64,000 bases of DNA from Persicaria tinctoria (taxonomy: Eukaryota; Streptophyta; Magnoliopsida; Caryophyllales; Polygonaceae), in assembly GCA_037127255.1 (NCBI GenBank), contig JBANSL010000013.1, positions 24,833,688 to 24,897,687 on the forward strand. The letters run 5' to 3'. Position 1 is the stretch's first letter; each line of letters begins with the position of its first letter. The notes under the pieces were generated by a model that worked only from the letters and a program-made list of their open reading frames with translations, searched no databases and had not been told where the DNA came from. Shown piece after piece: positions 55,011 through 64,000 of this stretch. The translations under genes and the position numbers were made by a program.

Positions 55011-55189
55011 CTGAGATGGTTACTTGTAAAGTTTTGTCGTGGACACCACTAGTAGCTAAGAGAAGTGTTTGACATAAACAAGATGTACAAGAATTATTGC
55101 TACTATTAGTTTATTTTCCTTGTTTCTTTGCTTCGTAAGTTTCACATGCTCTTTTTGCTATTATGTAAGAACATTCTATTTAATTTAAA

Positions 55190-55258
55190 GCCTATTAGCT
55201 CAAATAGTAGAGCATTGCGTTTAAACACAAAGATGAGGGTTCAAATCCCGCATAGGCT
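55190..55258 (+). tRNA. tRNA-like sequence inside the CACTA element (probable pseudo-tRNA)
   Basis: A cloverleaf can be drawn: acceptor GCCTAT pairs with ATAGGC (six of seven pairs), D-arm GCTC...GAGC, T-arm GAGGGTTCAAATCCC. Internal promoter-like boxes are TAGCTCAAATAG and GGTTCAAATCC. The anticodon loop TTTAAAC would give UAA, but the anticodon stem pairs poorly. Probably a tRNA-derived relic or SINE head carried by the transposon; charging is doubtful. Confidence 0.5.
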
Positions 55259-55278
55259 ACAATAAAAAAAAATCGCAA

Positions 55279-55606
55279 ATATATCATTTCACATCGGGTA
55301 ATAGCCGATATCTTTCAAAAAAAAAAATCGATGTCTATGTGGGGGATGTAAAAGTCAAAACATTTTAACATCGGGTAATGGCCGATGTCTTTGTATATTA
55401 TAACATCGGTTATATTTTATAATCGATGTTATAGGATAACAAAGACATCAGATTTAAAAATATTAACGATGTTATAATATACACAGACATCGGGTTCTGG
55501 CCGATGTGAAAAACTTTTGACTTTTTACATCCCCCACATAGACATCGATTTTTTTTTGAAAGACATCGGCTATTAACCGATGTTAAATAACAAATTTCTA
55601 GTAGTG
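55279..55606. repeat. Large imperfect palindrome at the CACTA 3' end
   Basis: The left arm, from 'cacatcgggtaatagcc' through 'atcgatgtctatgtggggga' to 'ataacatcgg', is complementary in order to the right arm 'cgatgttataatatac' through 'tcccccacatagacatcgat' to 'gctattaaccgatgtt'. The axis is near 55435-55445. It includes the 3' subterminal ACATCGG repeats and the terminal inverted repeat. Confidence 0.85.
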
Positions 55607-55609
55607 CCA

Positions 55610-56545
55610 CTTTACTGCGACCAGGGGCCGAGGCAGAGGACGCGGGGACCAGGCTTCCGGCAGGGGTGGAGGTCGTGATGGTAGAGGACGTGGTCGTTCA
55701 TCTTCTTGGGGAGGCCGAACTGGAGGTTACAACACCTTCACCGGCTAGATACAAGACCAACTTGTCAACTCTGTGAGCGGAAAGACCATGTCGCCGCTCG
55801 ATGCTGGAGCCGTTTCAATCACTTCTTTCAACCTCCACTTCCAAGGTCTTTCCAGGCACACACCACAAGCACCAATTGGTACCCAGATACCGCAGCCACT
55901 CATTATTACACCCCGGATCTAGACAACTTGCGATTCGACCGTTTTCCGTATGAAGGCACTGACTCGGTTTCCCTCGACGATGGCTCCTCTGTTCTTATCC
56001 GTAACCATGGTTCCACTTATTTTTCCTCCTCCTCTCACACCTTTCTTCTCTCTCAATTATTGCATTCTCCCTCCCTCACCAAAAATTTAATCTCTATTAA
56101 CAAGTTTTGTCTTGATAACGATGTGTTCTTTGATTTTCACACTTTTTGTTACATGGTGAAGGACTCCAAGACGGGAACGCCCCTCCTCTGGGGAGCCATT
56201 GAAAATGGAATGTATGTGCTCCTTGTCTCATCGGCCACACCGTCTTCCTCAACCGTCTCACCGTCACCGTCGCTCAACTCCGTCACTACAACGGCGTCAC
56301 ATCCCTCTTTTGTTTGGCATATGCGTCTAGGTCATCCAGCACAGCAAATAACCAAGCTTGTTACTTTGGGCTTCCAAATTCCCGGATGTATGAGCCCAAC
56401 TTTCCCATATTGTGCCTTTTGTTCATGGGCTAAGGCCCACGCCTTACCTCACCCAGCAAGTATGAGCCGATCCTCTAAGGTTCTTGAACTCTTCGTTTTT
56501 GGATATTTGGTGATCAACCCAATCTTCTTCCATCAATACAAATAA
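55610..56545 (+). pseudogene. copia gag end, protease region and GAG-pre-integrase
   Basis: Starts with the continuation of gag: an Arg/Gly-rich box, then a frame change near 55745, then a CX2CX4HX4C knuckle (CQLCERKDHVAARC). WYPDTAATHYYTPD is the protease site region, with DTAA where D-S/T-G is usual. LLHSPSLTKNLISINKFCLDN and FVWHMRLGHPAQQ followed by CAFCSWAKAH give the zinc-binding GAG-pre-integrase domain. The frame 55706-56545 is open for 279 codons and then lost. Confidence 0.85.
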
Positions 56546-57360
56546 ATTTTTCCTCTCAGTTGTTGATGATTATTCTAAATTCATTTGGTTATTTCCAATT
56601 CAATCTAAATCACAAGTCACACATGTTGTTACCGTATTTCTTAAATTGGTTACAAATTTCTTTCATACAAATGTCACCTCTATCCAAACGGATAATCGGA
56701 CCGAGTTCAAGCCATTAAAAGCTCTCCTTCAAAACTTGGGAATTAGTCATCGTCTTACTTGCCCCTATTCTCAAACACACCTCTCTTTCCTTGTCATATT
56801 TGGATTTTGCGTTTCAAACCGCCTCCTATCTCTGAAATAGATTGCCAACCCCAATTTTAAATAAAAAATCCCCATTTGATATCCTCTTCCACAAATCTCC
56901 CAATTACAAGAGTCTCAAGGTCTTCGGGTGCTTTTGTTTTCCCAATCTTAGGCCCTACAACCGTACAAGCTTGCTTTTCGATCCACCTCTACCATATTTT
57001 TGGGATATTTTCCTAATACTACTGGTTATTATTGCTATGATTGGATGACTAAACGTATGTACATCTCACGGGATGTTTTGTTTCATGAAAATGTATTCCC
57101 ATTTCCGCTTCAAACAATACAGAAACCGACCACAAGCCACATCCTCCATGAATAGGCCCAACTACCAATTTTAAGCCTACCAAATTTACAAAGCACAAAC
57201 ACTAATATTCCATCTCCCTCTACTTCTAATATTTCCAATCCCCTACCAGACGACAACCCTTCTGCCTCCACGACCTCATCCCCGACGCCCCAAGACACCC
57301 CTGTTCCTTCTCCCTCACACTCTATGCTCACCCGCTCCAAGACCAATCATTCTCGGCCTC
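56546..57360 (+). pseudogene. copia integrase core and linker, decayed
   Basis: Pieces read FLSVVDDYSKFIWLFPI-like sequence (56555-56600), SIQTDNRTEFKPLKALLQNLGISHRLTCPYS (56670-56770; the catalytic D of the usual DNGxEF is kept but G is R), NKKSPFDILFHKSPNYKSLKVFGCFCFPNL (56860-56950), then a Ser/Pro/Thr-rich linker. A deletion removes the conserved QNG.. region around 56780. Several frames are involved. Confidence 0.8.
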
Positions 57361-57379
57361 TTCACAGAACTGATGGGAC

Positions 57380-58356
57380 CATACCTTGGCCCCATTTTCA
57401 CCTTAAAGTTTCCAGAATGGCGTCGGGCAATGAAAAATGAGTTTCAAGCACCACTTGAAGCTAAGACCTGGTCTCTCATACCCCCAAGCCCGATGCCAAT
57501 CTTCTTGGTGTGAAATGGATTTTTAAAACAAAAAGACGAAGTGATGGAACAATTGAGCGACGGAAGGCCAGGGTCGTAGCTAAGGGGTTTCATCAACTTC
57601 CTGGCATCGATTACAACCAGACGTTCAGTCCGGTTGCAAAACTGTCGACAATTCGGCTCCTTTTCTCAGTGGCTGCCATGTACAACTGGTCGACGAGGCA
57701 ATTGGACATCCAAAACGCATTCCTTCACGGCTCCCTCTCAGAGGACGTTTTCGTCTCCCAACCACCAAGTTTTGTCAACCCCTCCTTTCCCTCTTATATT
57801 TACAAGCTAAATCAATCTCTATATTGCCTTAAACAAGCCCTTCGAGCTTGGTTGGCTAAGCTCAGTGACCATCTGATTTCGATTGGGTTTACTTTATCTC
57901 CTGCGGATTCTTCTCTTTTCTCATATCGCCAGGGACCCGATTGTATCTTCATATTGGTCTGTCGATGACCTTTTGGTTATTTCCTCTAACCCATCTATTT
58001 GTGCTTCCTTTGTATCCACAATCTCCAAGCATTTTCCGGTTCATGATCTAGGCCCGGCTACCTTCTTCCTCGGAATACAGATCACCAGAGATGCTACCGG
58101 GTTTCACCTGTGTCAATCGAAACACATTGCTAAGATTCTCCGAAAGACAGGGATGGTCAATTGCAAGCCAGTTTCTACGCCCATCGCTACTAATTTTGAT
58201 CCATTGGCAGATTCTCCACCGGTTGATGATGTTACATTATATCGAAACACAATGGGCTCGGTTCAATACATAGCTTTCACTCGCCCAGATATCGTCTTTG
58301 TTGTGAACAAGCTCTCGCAATTTATGCATCATCCCCGACAGACTCACTGGTAGGCT
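57380..58356 (+). pseudogene. copia reverse transcriptase, frameshifted
   Basis: 57510-57968 contains KWIFKTKRRSDGTIERRKAR, LVAKGFHQ-type sequence (VVAKGFHQLPGIDYNQTFSP), QLDIQNAFLHGSL and YKLNQSLYCLKQALRAW. The catalytic region is SVDDLLVIS in another frame (57958-57990), replacing Y-V-D-D with a frameshift at it. 58010-58353 continues with DLGPATFFLGIQI and SVQYIAFTRPDI and ends at a stop in place of a Trp codon. Confidence 0.88.
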
Positions 58357-58900
58357 GTGAAGCGACTCCTTCGGTATCTCAGTTACACAGCCTCATATAC
58401 ATTTCATATTTCCTCTCGCCGGAGACATATTCTGTTTGCATTTTTGGATGCTGATTGGGGCAGCGATCACTCTGATCGTCGATCAATCAGTGCGTATTGC
58501 ATCTAGCATGGCGCCAATCTGATTTCATGGAGCTCTAAGAAACAGCCTACTGTTTCGCGCTCATCCACAGAGGCCGAATACCGCGCTCTTACACTCGCAA
58601 CATGTGAATTGATCTGGCTGCAATCTGTTTTTGCCTCCATTGGCATTCGACTTGATCACCCACCTGTCTTATGGTGTGATAATATTGGTGCAACATATCT
58701 CGCAGCCAACCCGATTCTCCACCATCGAATTAAGCACCTTTCAATGGACTATCATTTTGTTCGCGAACGGGTTGCAAACCGCTCTCTCCGAGTCGCCTTC
58801 ATCTCAGCCAAGGACCAAATCGTTGATCTGCTTACAAAAACTCTGCCTTCGCCTCCCTTTCTTCGGATCCGATCCCAACTCTGCATAGAGCCGTTTGGAT
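58357..58900 (+). pseudogene. copia RNase H
   Basis: FAFLDADWGSDHSDRRS (first catalytic Asp), then a stop in SAYCI*HGANLISW, KKQPTVSRSSTEAEYRAL (catalytic Glu), LWCDNIGATYLAANPILHHRIKHL (Asp), HFVRERV and KDQIVDLLTKTL. One internal stop (near 58504) is the only clear lesion in this domain. Confidence 0.88.
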
Positions 58901-58901
58901 C

Positions 58902-58910
58902 GCCGGGGAG
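58902..58910 (+). other. Polypurine tract of copia
   Basis: GCCGGGGAG directly before the 3' LTR. Confidence 0.6.
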
Positions 58911-59156
58911 TAGTAGACAATTGCCTCTTGGATCAGCCAAGCCCAATGGCGAGCCCAACTCTGAGACCCAAACCAATTCTTCACATTCTCAGAATATTTG
59001 TTTGTCTTCTAGCACATAGGAACATTATAGGATATCAGCTTTGCATCCTCTCTGTATTATATATAGGATCCAATGTAATCGTTTGCAAATCAATGAAATA
59101 GTAATTGAAATTTCCACCAACAGATGGTGGCTTGCAGAGCACCATGAATTCCACAA
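58911..59156 (+). repeat. 3' LTR of the copia element
   Basis: 246 bp from TAGTAGACAATTG to TTCCACAA, matching 50638-50880 with a small number of substitutions and short indels (for example 'ggtggcgagagc' against 'ggtggcttgcagagc'). Followed by GTTTG. Confidence 0.9.
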
Positions 59157-59288
59157 GTTTGCCTTGCTCCTTATCAGTGGGTCGAGCCGGTCGGCACAAG
59201 CCGGCTTAACTGGTGCGTGGCTCTTGCCGTCTGGGTCACGTGCCCTGTGTTTGTCACAAAAGGTGAGTTCCTTGTCATAAAAAAAAAT
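59157..59288 (+). mobile_element. SINE, 3' part with A tail
   Basis: Resumes the SINE after the copia insertion, starting with the GTTTG duplication. It ends in a run of nine A before the second copy of the 13-bp duplication (59289-59301). SINE length without the insert is about 233 bp. Confidence 0.82.
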
Positions 59289-59329
59289 ATTGGGTTTCAT
59301 TTAACACTTTTCATATGTGTTGTCTAACA

Positions 59330-60000
59330 CATCTATCTATATACAATACATCCTATTACCCATCCTCTCCCCCTCAAGTTGGATCCGACAAACACTCAAC
59401 TTTGTAGATAGAAACATATGTTGTTTTTCACCCAAAGCCTTTGTGATTGTGTCAGCTAATTGCAACTTTGAAGGGAGGTGATATATTTGCAAAAAGCCAT
59501 ATTGTTGTTTCTCTCCAGTAAAGTGGCAGTGATTTGCAAATGCTTAGTTCTTTCATATGAACATGTTTTTGTTTTGTTTCTCTCGAATAAAGTTGCATTG
59601 ATATGAAAATGAGTAGGTCTTTCATGAAATACGGGGTTTGTCCAAAGGTGCTGAGGTGCTCTATTGTCATTGTGAAAACGAATGAGCAAAGGAACCTTGA
59701 AAAATAATGAGATTTGCTAGCAAGTCTTCAATATATACCATCTCACTAGCAGTCTAGCTGTGTGTGTGGGAATCACCAAGCATGATACAATAACCAAAAA
59801 TGATCAAGCTAAGTACAAACATCAAACCCAATTAGCATCACTGAAAGCTAATATATGTAATAGCCGGTGACTTTGTTCAGTAAAACAAACCAACACTCAC
59901 AATCCTTTTTAAGTACCTTAGAAGATGCATAGCTATTTGGTAATAAGGCAACTTAATTGCATTGATAAAATGAGATAAATGTTGTATAAGGTATTCACCA
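59330..60000 (-). pseudogene. Ty1/copia RNase H end, minus strand, degenerate
   Basis: Minus-strand frames give DNRAPQHLWTNPVFHERPTHF and ERTKHLQITATLLER, resembling the copia motif NP..HERTKHI...HFVR, then LADTITKALGEKQHMF and STKLSVCRIQLEG. A stretch around ERTKH...ATLLERN is present twice in tandem (59500-59610). 'ttgagggggag' after the last codons (59375-59385) looks like a polypurine tract. A separate, older copia than 50638-59156. Confidence 0.7.
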
Positions 60001-60019
60001 CAAAGAAACCAACACCCAT

Positions 60020-60190
60020 ATTTTATATAGGCATTATAGGTGGTCTTAGGTACATTAAGTGTCCATATTACATGTTTAATAAGTTAATTTGCGTTCTTAA
60101 CTTGATCATTTGGTATTCTGGTAACAATGTCTACAATCAGGGCTACAATTCAAATTATCAAAGTGGATTTAATGATAGGGGTTAGCAGGA
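60020..60190 (+). mobile_element. Chimeric scrap of Athila-family LTR joined to gag
   Basis: 60020-60115 matches the start of the Athila-family LTR ('ttatataggcattatagg', 'gatcatttggtattc'). At about 60121 it joins directly to the gag tail (VYNQGYNSNYQSGFNDRG, cf. 3772-3825). A deletion of most of the LTR and gag explains the joint. Confidence 0.65.
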
Positions 60191-60857
60191 ACAAGTCTCT
60201 TATTAAGAAAGCGAAGTTGGAAACATCATCAATCGGCGCCCGACGCTCCTATACCGCCGCCCACCGCTCAACGTGTGTTTTACCAGATTTTGGATTTTGG
60301 AAAGAGGTCACGAGATTGACTTATCTTTATATTATATCTTTTCATCCTTACCCTTTCCATATAAATACCTTCCATCTTCTATCTTTCATCACTTTCTCAA
60401 ACATTTGCCTCAACCAACACAAAAACCTTAAAACCGTCATACTCAAATCCTAAATTCCATTACCCTAAATCCTTGAGTTTCAATCAAAAAGCATGATTTT
60501 TCTCATTCACCATCATCCATTCATCCCATCTTCGTCCTCAAATCACAAATTTTATCCCTTACTACCCATCACCCACCAACTTCAAATCCAATTCTTAAAC
60601 CCTCTACCAAAATCAATCTTTTTCACCATTACACCCATCTTTTTCACCCAAGAAGGCTTTGAAATCAATTTTGGTACTTCAAGAAAGAAATTGGAAGGAA
60701 TTTTTACGTCCGGAAAGTGACGTTGAAATTTAGGATTTTTGGTTTCTGACTACATCGACGCCCGCCGCTCACAAACCAGCGCCCACTGTTATCGAAGAGA
60801 GGTTGTTTTCTCAGTTTTGTGTGAGTTCCCTCAGTTTCTTCACTTGTCTTATGCATC
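60191..60857 (+). other. Internal noncoding region of a fourth Athila-type element
   Basis: C-rich pyrimidine stretches and two CG-rich motifs ('cggcgcccgacgctcct' and 'cgacgcccgccgctc', about 60233 and 60755). No supported gene; the short frames are low-complexity. Confidence 0.45.
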
Positions 60858-61446
60858 ATGTCTACAGTTCCTAGCATGGAAAAATCAGCATACTTGATGG
60901 AGGAACAAGAGGATAGATGATTCAATCTTGGAAGTACGAAGTATCGCTCGACGGTGTTCTTTGATGTTGAGACTCAACATCGTCTCATGTTATTCTTGCA
61001 TCTCTCTAAGCTTCTTGATATGGGTGGATTGGGTGATTATGTTGAGTTTAGCGCAGCCACATATCCTACATTGGTAAGAGAGCTCCTGGCTACCTTGGAT
61101 TATCAATCTGACAAGGAGATTCATTTTTGTATGCGAGGAAAAAAGTTCTTAGTGACTAAGGATGTGATAGCTCAAGCCTTTAGTGTCACCAGGAAGTGTT
61201 ATGACTCTTGGATTAATGAAACATTCAATCCATTTGCACATTATACATGGGTTGTAGCTACTGGATGATCGTATGTGAAAGGAGGAGATTATTTTGATTA
61301 TATGATCACTCATCATGCGCTAAGATTGTGTTATAGGGTGCTCAGTCTTGCATTCTTTGGGTTGGTTGATCCAACTATAGTATCTTTGAGAGGTTGGGTT
61401 TGGACTTATTGTTTGACTCCGGAATCCAAGAGAACTCCAGATTAGG
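60858..61446 (+). pseudogene. ATHILA-type ORF, second copy, with stops
   Basis: ATG at 60858 (MSTVPSMEKSAYLMEEQED) and an early stop at about 60918, then VFFDVETQHRLMLFLHLSKL, AATYPTLVRELLATLDY and FLVTKDVIAQAFSVT, parallel to 7447-7620, then a stop at 61266 and further matching sequence (LRLCYRVLSLAFFGLVDP, VWTYCLTPESKRTPD) to 61446. Same family as 7447-8494; this copy extends further at its N-terminus. Confidence 0.68.
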
Positions 61447-63170
61447 TTCAATACAACATTTAAGTGCGGGGGAGGTGGTTTATGTTAATTAGTTCATGTT
61501 TATGATTTTAGTTTCATGTTTATGTTTTGTTTAAAATTTTTATCACGCATCATGTTTATGTTTATTGTTTTAAAAAAAAGTTGAAAATGTCAAACATCCA
61601 AAAATATCATGCATTGCATGCATACGTGTTATTCAAATACCCATATAGCTTATTTTGTCCTCTATTTCATTTTAACATGATCATATAAATCTAATGGAAT
61701 TTTGGATGATTTAACCTCGTCTTGAAAATTTGTTTTTATGTGGGATATGATTTGGCGTATGTAATTGAGCATGTATGATCTAAGTTCCTGGCATGATTGA
61801 GATCCAACAAAAAATTGTCTTAGTGAGAAATTTTGGCCTTATAGGGATTACATTTATATTCCCTCTTGCTTTTGTTGTGTGAATTACTCTTCTTATGCAT
61901 TTATCTTTGAGTATTGTCATGATTATTTATTTTTGAGGCCGATTATATATATGATCATTGCTTATGAGTTGCATATGATAGATGCACCTTTAAGCTTATA
62001 TTTATCCATACATACCTTATGTTATATCTTTGCTTGAAGCCAATTTGAGTCTTTAGCCTTTTCTTTTAAAGCTCCACAAAACTCATGTATCCTAGCCTAT
62101 GATAAGCCTGACCTATCCGTAGACCTGTCAAAACACAACCCGACCCGACCCGACCGCCCGGAAAATTTTCGACCCGAACCTGGAAATTTTGACCCGGAAA
62201 TTTTTTTCGACCCGAACCCGAAAAACCAGAAATTTTCCGGGTCATCTGGGTTTCGACCCGGTGACCCGATTGACCCGGTAATTTTGACCCGATTTTACCC
62301 GATTGACCCGGTGACCCGGTTGATTTTTAATTAAATATAATTAATTTTTTATATATATAATTAAAATTTATTGCAAAATTGTCAAATCATGATTTTTTTA
62401 ATTTAAAATGGAAAAAATTGACAAATCTGAAATCGACCCGAAATGACCCGAAACCCGGTCAAACCCGGGTTCTAATCAACCCGGAAATACCCGGGACTCG
62501 TTTTACCCGGAACCCGTTTTACCCGGGACCCGAAGTGACCCGACCCGAACCCGACCCGAATGACCCGTTTGACAGGTCTACCTATCCGGGAATTGGGATT
62601 TAGAGTTAGTTATGGAGGATTATTTTGAGTTGAGAGAGAAAAGCCATGGTTTGTACTTATTGTTGAGAGGTTTTGAGAGAGATGAAATGTTATGTGCTTT
62701 ATTTTCCTCATATTTGTATTTCATTTATATGGCCCAAATAAAAAAAAAATAAAAAAATTCGAAAACAGAAAAAAATGTGAAAAATCGAAAAGAAAAAAGG
62801 AAAAAAAAGTGATGAATAAGAGCCTTTATTTATTTATTTTTGCATATGAGAGTTGGATAAATGTTTATTTTGAGAGTTTATGTTGACTTGATAGTTGATT
62901 GTTATTTTGAGAGTTATTATATTTTTGATATTTTATGTTATTATGTAATTTTAATGTGATTTTTGAGGCGTTTTGAGTTATATATGTTGGAAGTTTTAGG
63001 AATCTTAGTTCCTGGAATTGAAAGCGTCACATGACCAAATATAATTCCTTACCCTTATGTTTCCACAAAGCCCTAATACAATCCCGTCGAATGGAGTCTT
63101 CTTTGAAGTCTTTTATTGAGCGAAAATCCTTGTTCATATTTGCACTTGCATTGATGTTGCTTTTGATCCA
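61447..63170 (+). other. Conserved noncoding internal region of the fourth Athila-type element
   Basis: Matches 8500-9470 plus 10466-11070 of the first element in order, with a hAT-type MITE inserted at 62120-62580. Begins with 'taagtgcgggggaggtgg' after the ORF. No gene supported; the 64-codon frame at 62692 is Lys-rich low complexity. Confidence 0.6.
62120..62580. mobile_element. hAT-type MITE, GACCCG-rich, with perfect 8-bp TSD
   Basis: 461 bp with tips TAGACCTGTCAAA / TTTGACAGGTCTA, flanked by CCTATCCG (62112-62119 and 62581-62588). The interior is built from ACCCG/CGGGT words on both arms around an AT-rich core. The empty site is visible at 9160-9175, where the related element reads through. 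Noncoding. Confidence 0.93.
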
Positions 63171-63184
63171 GCTTATAGTCTAAT

Positions 63185-63711
63185 CCTTTTCCATAGGATT
63201 GACCCTTCTCAAACTTCAAACCAATAAATCTTGCTATCATGAGAAAATTGCTCAGTCATCTCCTTCTGCCTTTCTATTTCAGTAAGTATTTGAAAGGCTC
63301 GATCAACCAACGACAAGGGATCCATGGCTAAGATGTTGTTTCTAATGTTCGTGTACGGATCAGTCAACCCTATAAGGAAATACGTCAGTTTCATTGTAGC
63401 CTCCCATTTAATCATCTTCTTTAGGATTAAGCAAGTACATGCTTTCATCACACCGCACGTACAAGTTGGATCGGAGTACCCTGTAGTGTCTGAAGCTCAT
63501 CCCAAGCGCGCTTACGTTTCCAAAAATAAGTAGAAACAAACATGTTTTCTTGCTTGATATCACTAATCTTCTTATGAATCTGGTAAATCAAAGGTCAATT
63601 TGACTCAGCAAAGCGCTCCTAAACTCCATCCCAAAGTTCTTTCACTAAGGTGACGTACATGAAGTTCTCTGCAATTTCAGGTTTCGTCGAATTGAGCTTC
63701 CAGTATAGGAC
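63185..63711 (-). pseudogene. copia gag fragment, minus strand
   Basis: Minus-strand, high to low: ENFMYVTLVKELWDGV, ERFAESN, IYQIHKKISDIKQENM, KRAWDELQTL, then TYFLIGLTDPYTNIRNNILA and RAFQILTEIERQKEM (63209-63451). This is the UBN2-type gag of copia with stops between blocks. It replaces the expected 3' end of the Athila-type internal region and abuts an LTR at 63712. Confidence 0.75.
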
Positions 63712-64000
63712 TGATAATGCATATTTTAGATAGGCATTATAGCTAGTTTTAGGTTCATTTAGATAGGTTTCTTGCATGTGTTATGGTTAATTTGCATTGC
63801 TTTCCATATGAGATTCAACTTCGGAATCTACGCTATTTTTTTTTGTTTATTCTGCAAATTTACAATCTAATCTTGAAGGGAGGCTTAGATGTTTAGAAGA
63901 GCTGGTTGTGGAGCATAAAAGAGGCTAAGGAAAGATCATCAAGAGAGATAAGGAGAACAAAATCGAAGACAAAGAAGAATCGTGGAGCCAGAGTAGAGGA
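63712..64000 (+). repeat. Athila-family LTR, cut by window edge
   Basis: Begins TGATAATGCATATTTTAGAT and follows 1297-1540 closely (GCATTATAG, 'ttcggaatctacgct', 'tcttgaaggga', 'gaagagct'). Probably the left part of an LTR on the plus strand. Confidence 0.8.

Larger units (their letters stand above)
51677..55606. mobile_element. CACTA (En/Spm-type) transposon with captured gene pieces
   Basis: 3,930 bp beginning CACTACTAGAATT and ending CTAGTAGTG, terminal inverted repeats of about 30 bp extending into TTATTTAACATCGG, flanked by the 3-bp duplication CCA (51674-51676 and 55607-55609). Subterminal regions are full of ACATCGG/CCGATGT words, as expected for transposase-binding repeats. No transposase ORF is present. 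The interior instead holds spliced-gene-like pieces, including ARID-like and XH-like segments, and a tRNA-like sequence. It is therefore a non-autonomous, transduplicating CACTA. Confidence 0.93.
50638..59156 (+). mobile_element. Ty1/copia retrotransposon inserted in a SINE
   Basis: LTRs 50638-50880 and 58911-59156, flanked by GTTTG (50633-50637 and 59157-59161). Domain order gag, zinc knuckle, protease/GAG-pre-integrase, integrase, RT, RNase H is the copia order. A 3.93-kb CACTA transposon splits gag at 51677-55606; without it the copia is about 4.6 kb, normal for the group. Stops and frameshifts occur in gag, integrase, RT and RNase H. The two LTRs differ at a modest number of positions. 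Confidence 0.92.

Noticed and set aside
55190..55258. Functional tRNA-Leu(UAA) gene
   Set aside because: The anticodon stem is poorly paired and one acceptor pair is broken; it is kept only as tRNA-like.

Overview
The window is nuclear DNA of a flowering plant, most likely a eudicot. Spliced genes with GT-AG introns, Athila-type and other LTR retrotransposons, plant LINE and RTE remnants, tRNA-derived SINEs, Stowaway and hAT MITEs, and a CACTA transposon all point this way. Almost every long reading frame is transposon debris. The one recognisable ordinary host gene is a four-exon FLOWERING LOCUS T (FT)-like PEBP gene on the minus strand at 46994-49355. It carries an in-frame stop and is easily missed because its exons are short.

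Layout. 1-12352: an LTR relic, then an 11-kb Athila-type element (1297-12352, target duplication ACCTT) with gag and an ATHILA-type ORF but no pol, cut by a minus-strand LINE (about 4560-7432) and a 5'-truncated RTE LINE (9503-10456). 12353-21421: a minus-strand Athila-type element whose gag is split by a solo-LTR-like insert and a 2.7-kb LTR element (15236-17955, duplication CTTCA), and whose LTR is split by another solo LTR (18728-20655, duplication GTACA). 21422-25925: a decayed plus-strand Ty3/gypsy gag-pol. 25926-34333: minus-strand Athila-family LTRs and internal DNA with a solo LTR (28419-29829) and two hAT MITEs nested one in the other. 34334-37340: a duplicated flank and a broken Myb/SANT-like gene.

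37341-46993 is AT-rich intergenic DNA with four Stowaway-like MITEs, a perfect hairpin, a LINE fragment, minisatellite-like DNA and a 328-bp tandem duplication carrying a SINE-like promoter. 46994-49355 is the FT-like gene; its third intron holds an 861-bp fold-back made of two inverted TRIM-like units. From 50519 to 59301 there is a three-level nest: a SINE (13-bp duplication) cut by a Ty1/copia element (5-bp duplication), which is cut by a CACTA element (3-bp duplication). The CACTA carries pieces resembling an ARID protein and an XH-domain (FDM/IDN2-type) protein. 59330-64000 returns to copia and Athila-family debris with a third hAT-type MITE.

No protein-coding locus here is clearly intact. 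The biology is a layered record of insertions around a degenerate flowering-signal paralogue. No novel enzymatic system was found; the most interesting items are the FT-like gene with its intronic fold-back and the gene-capturing CACTA element.
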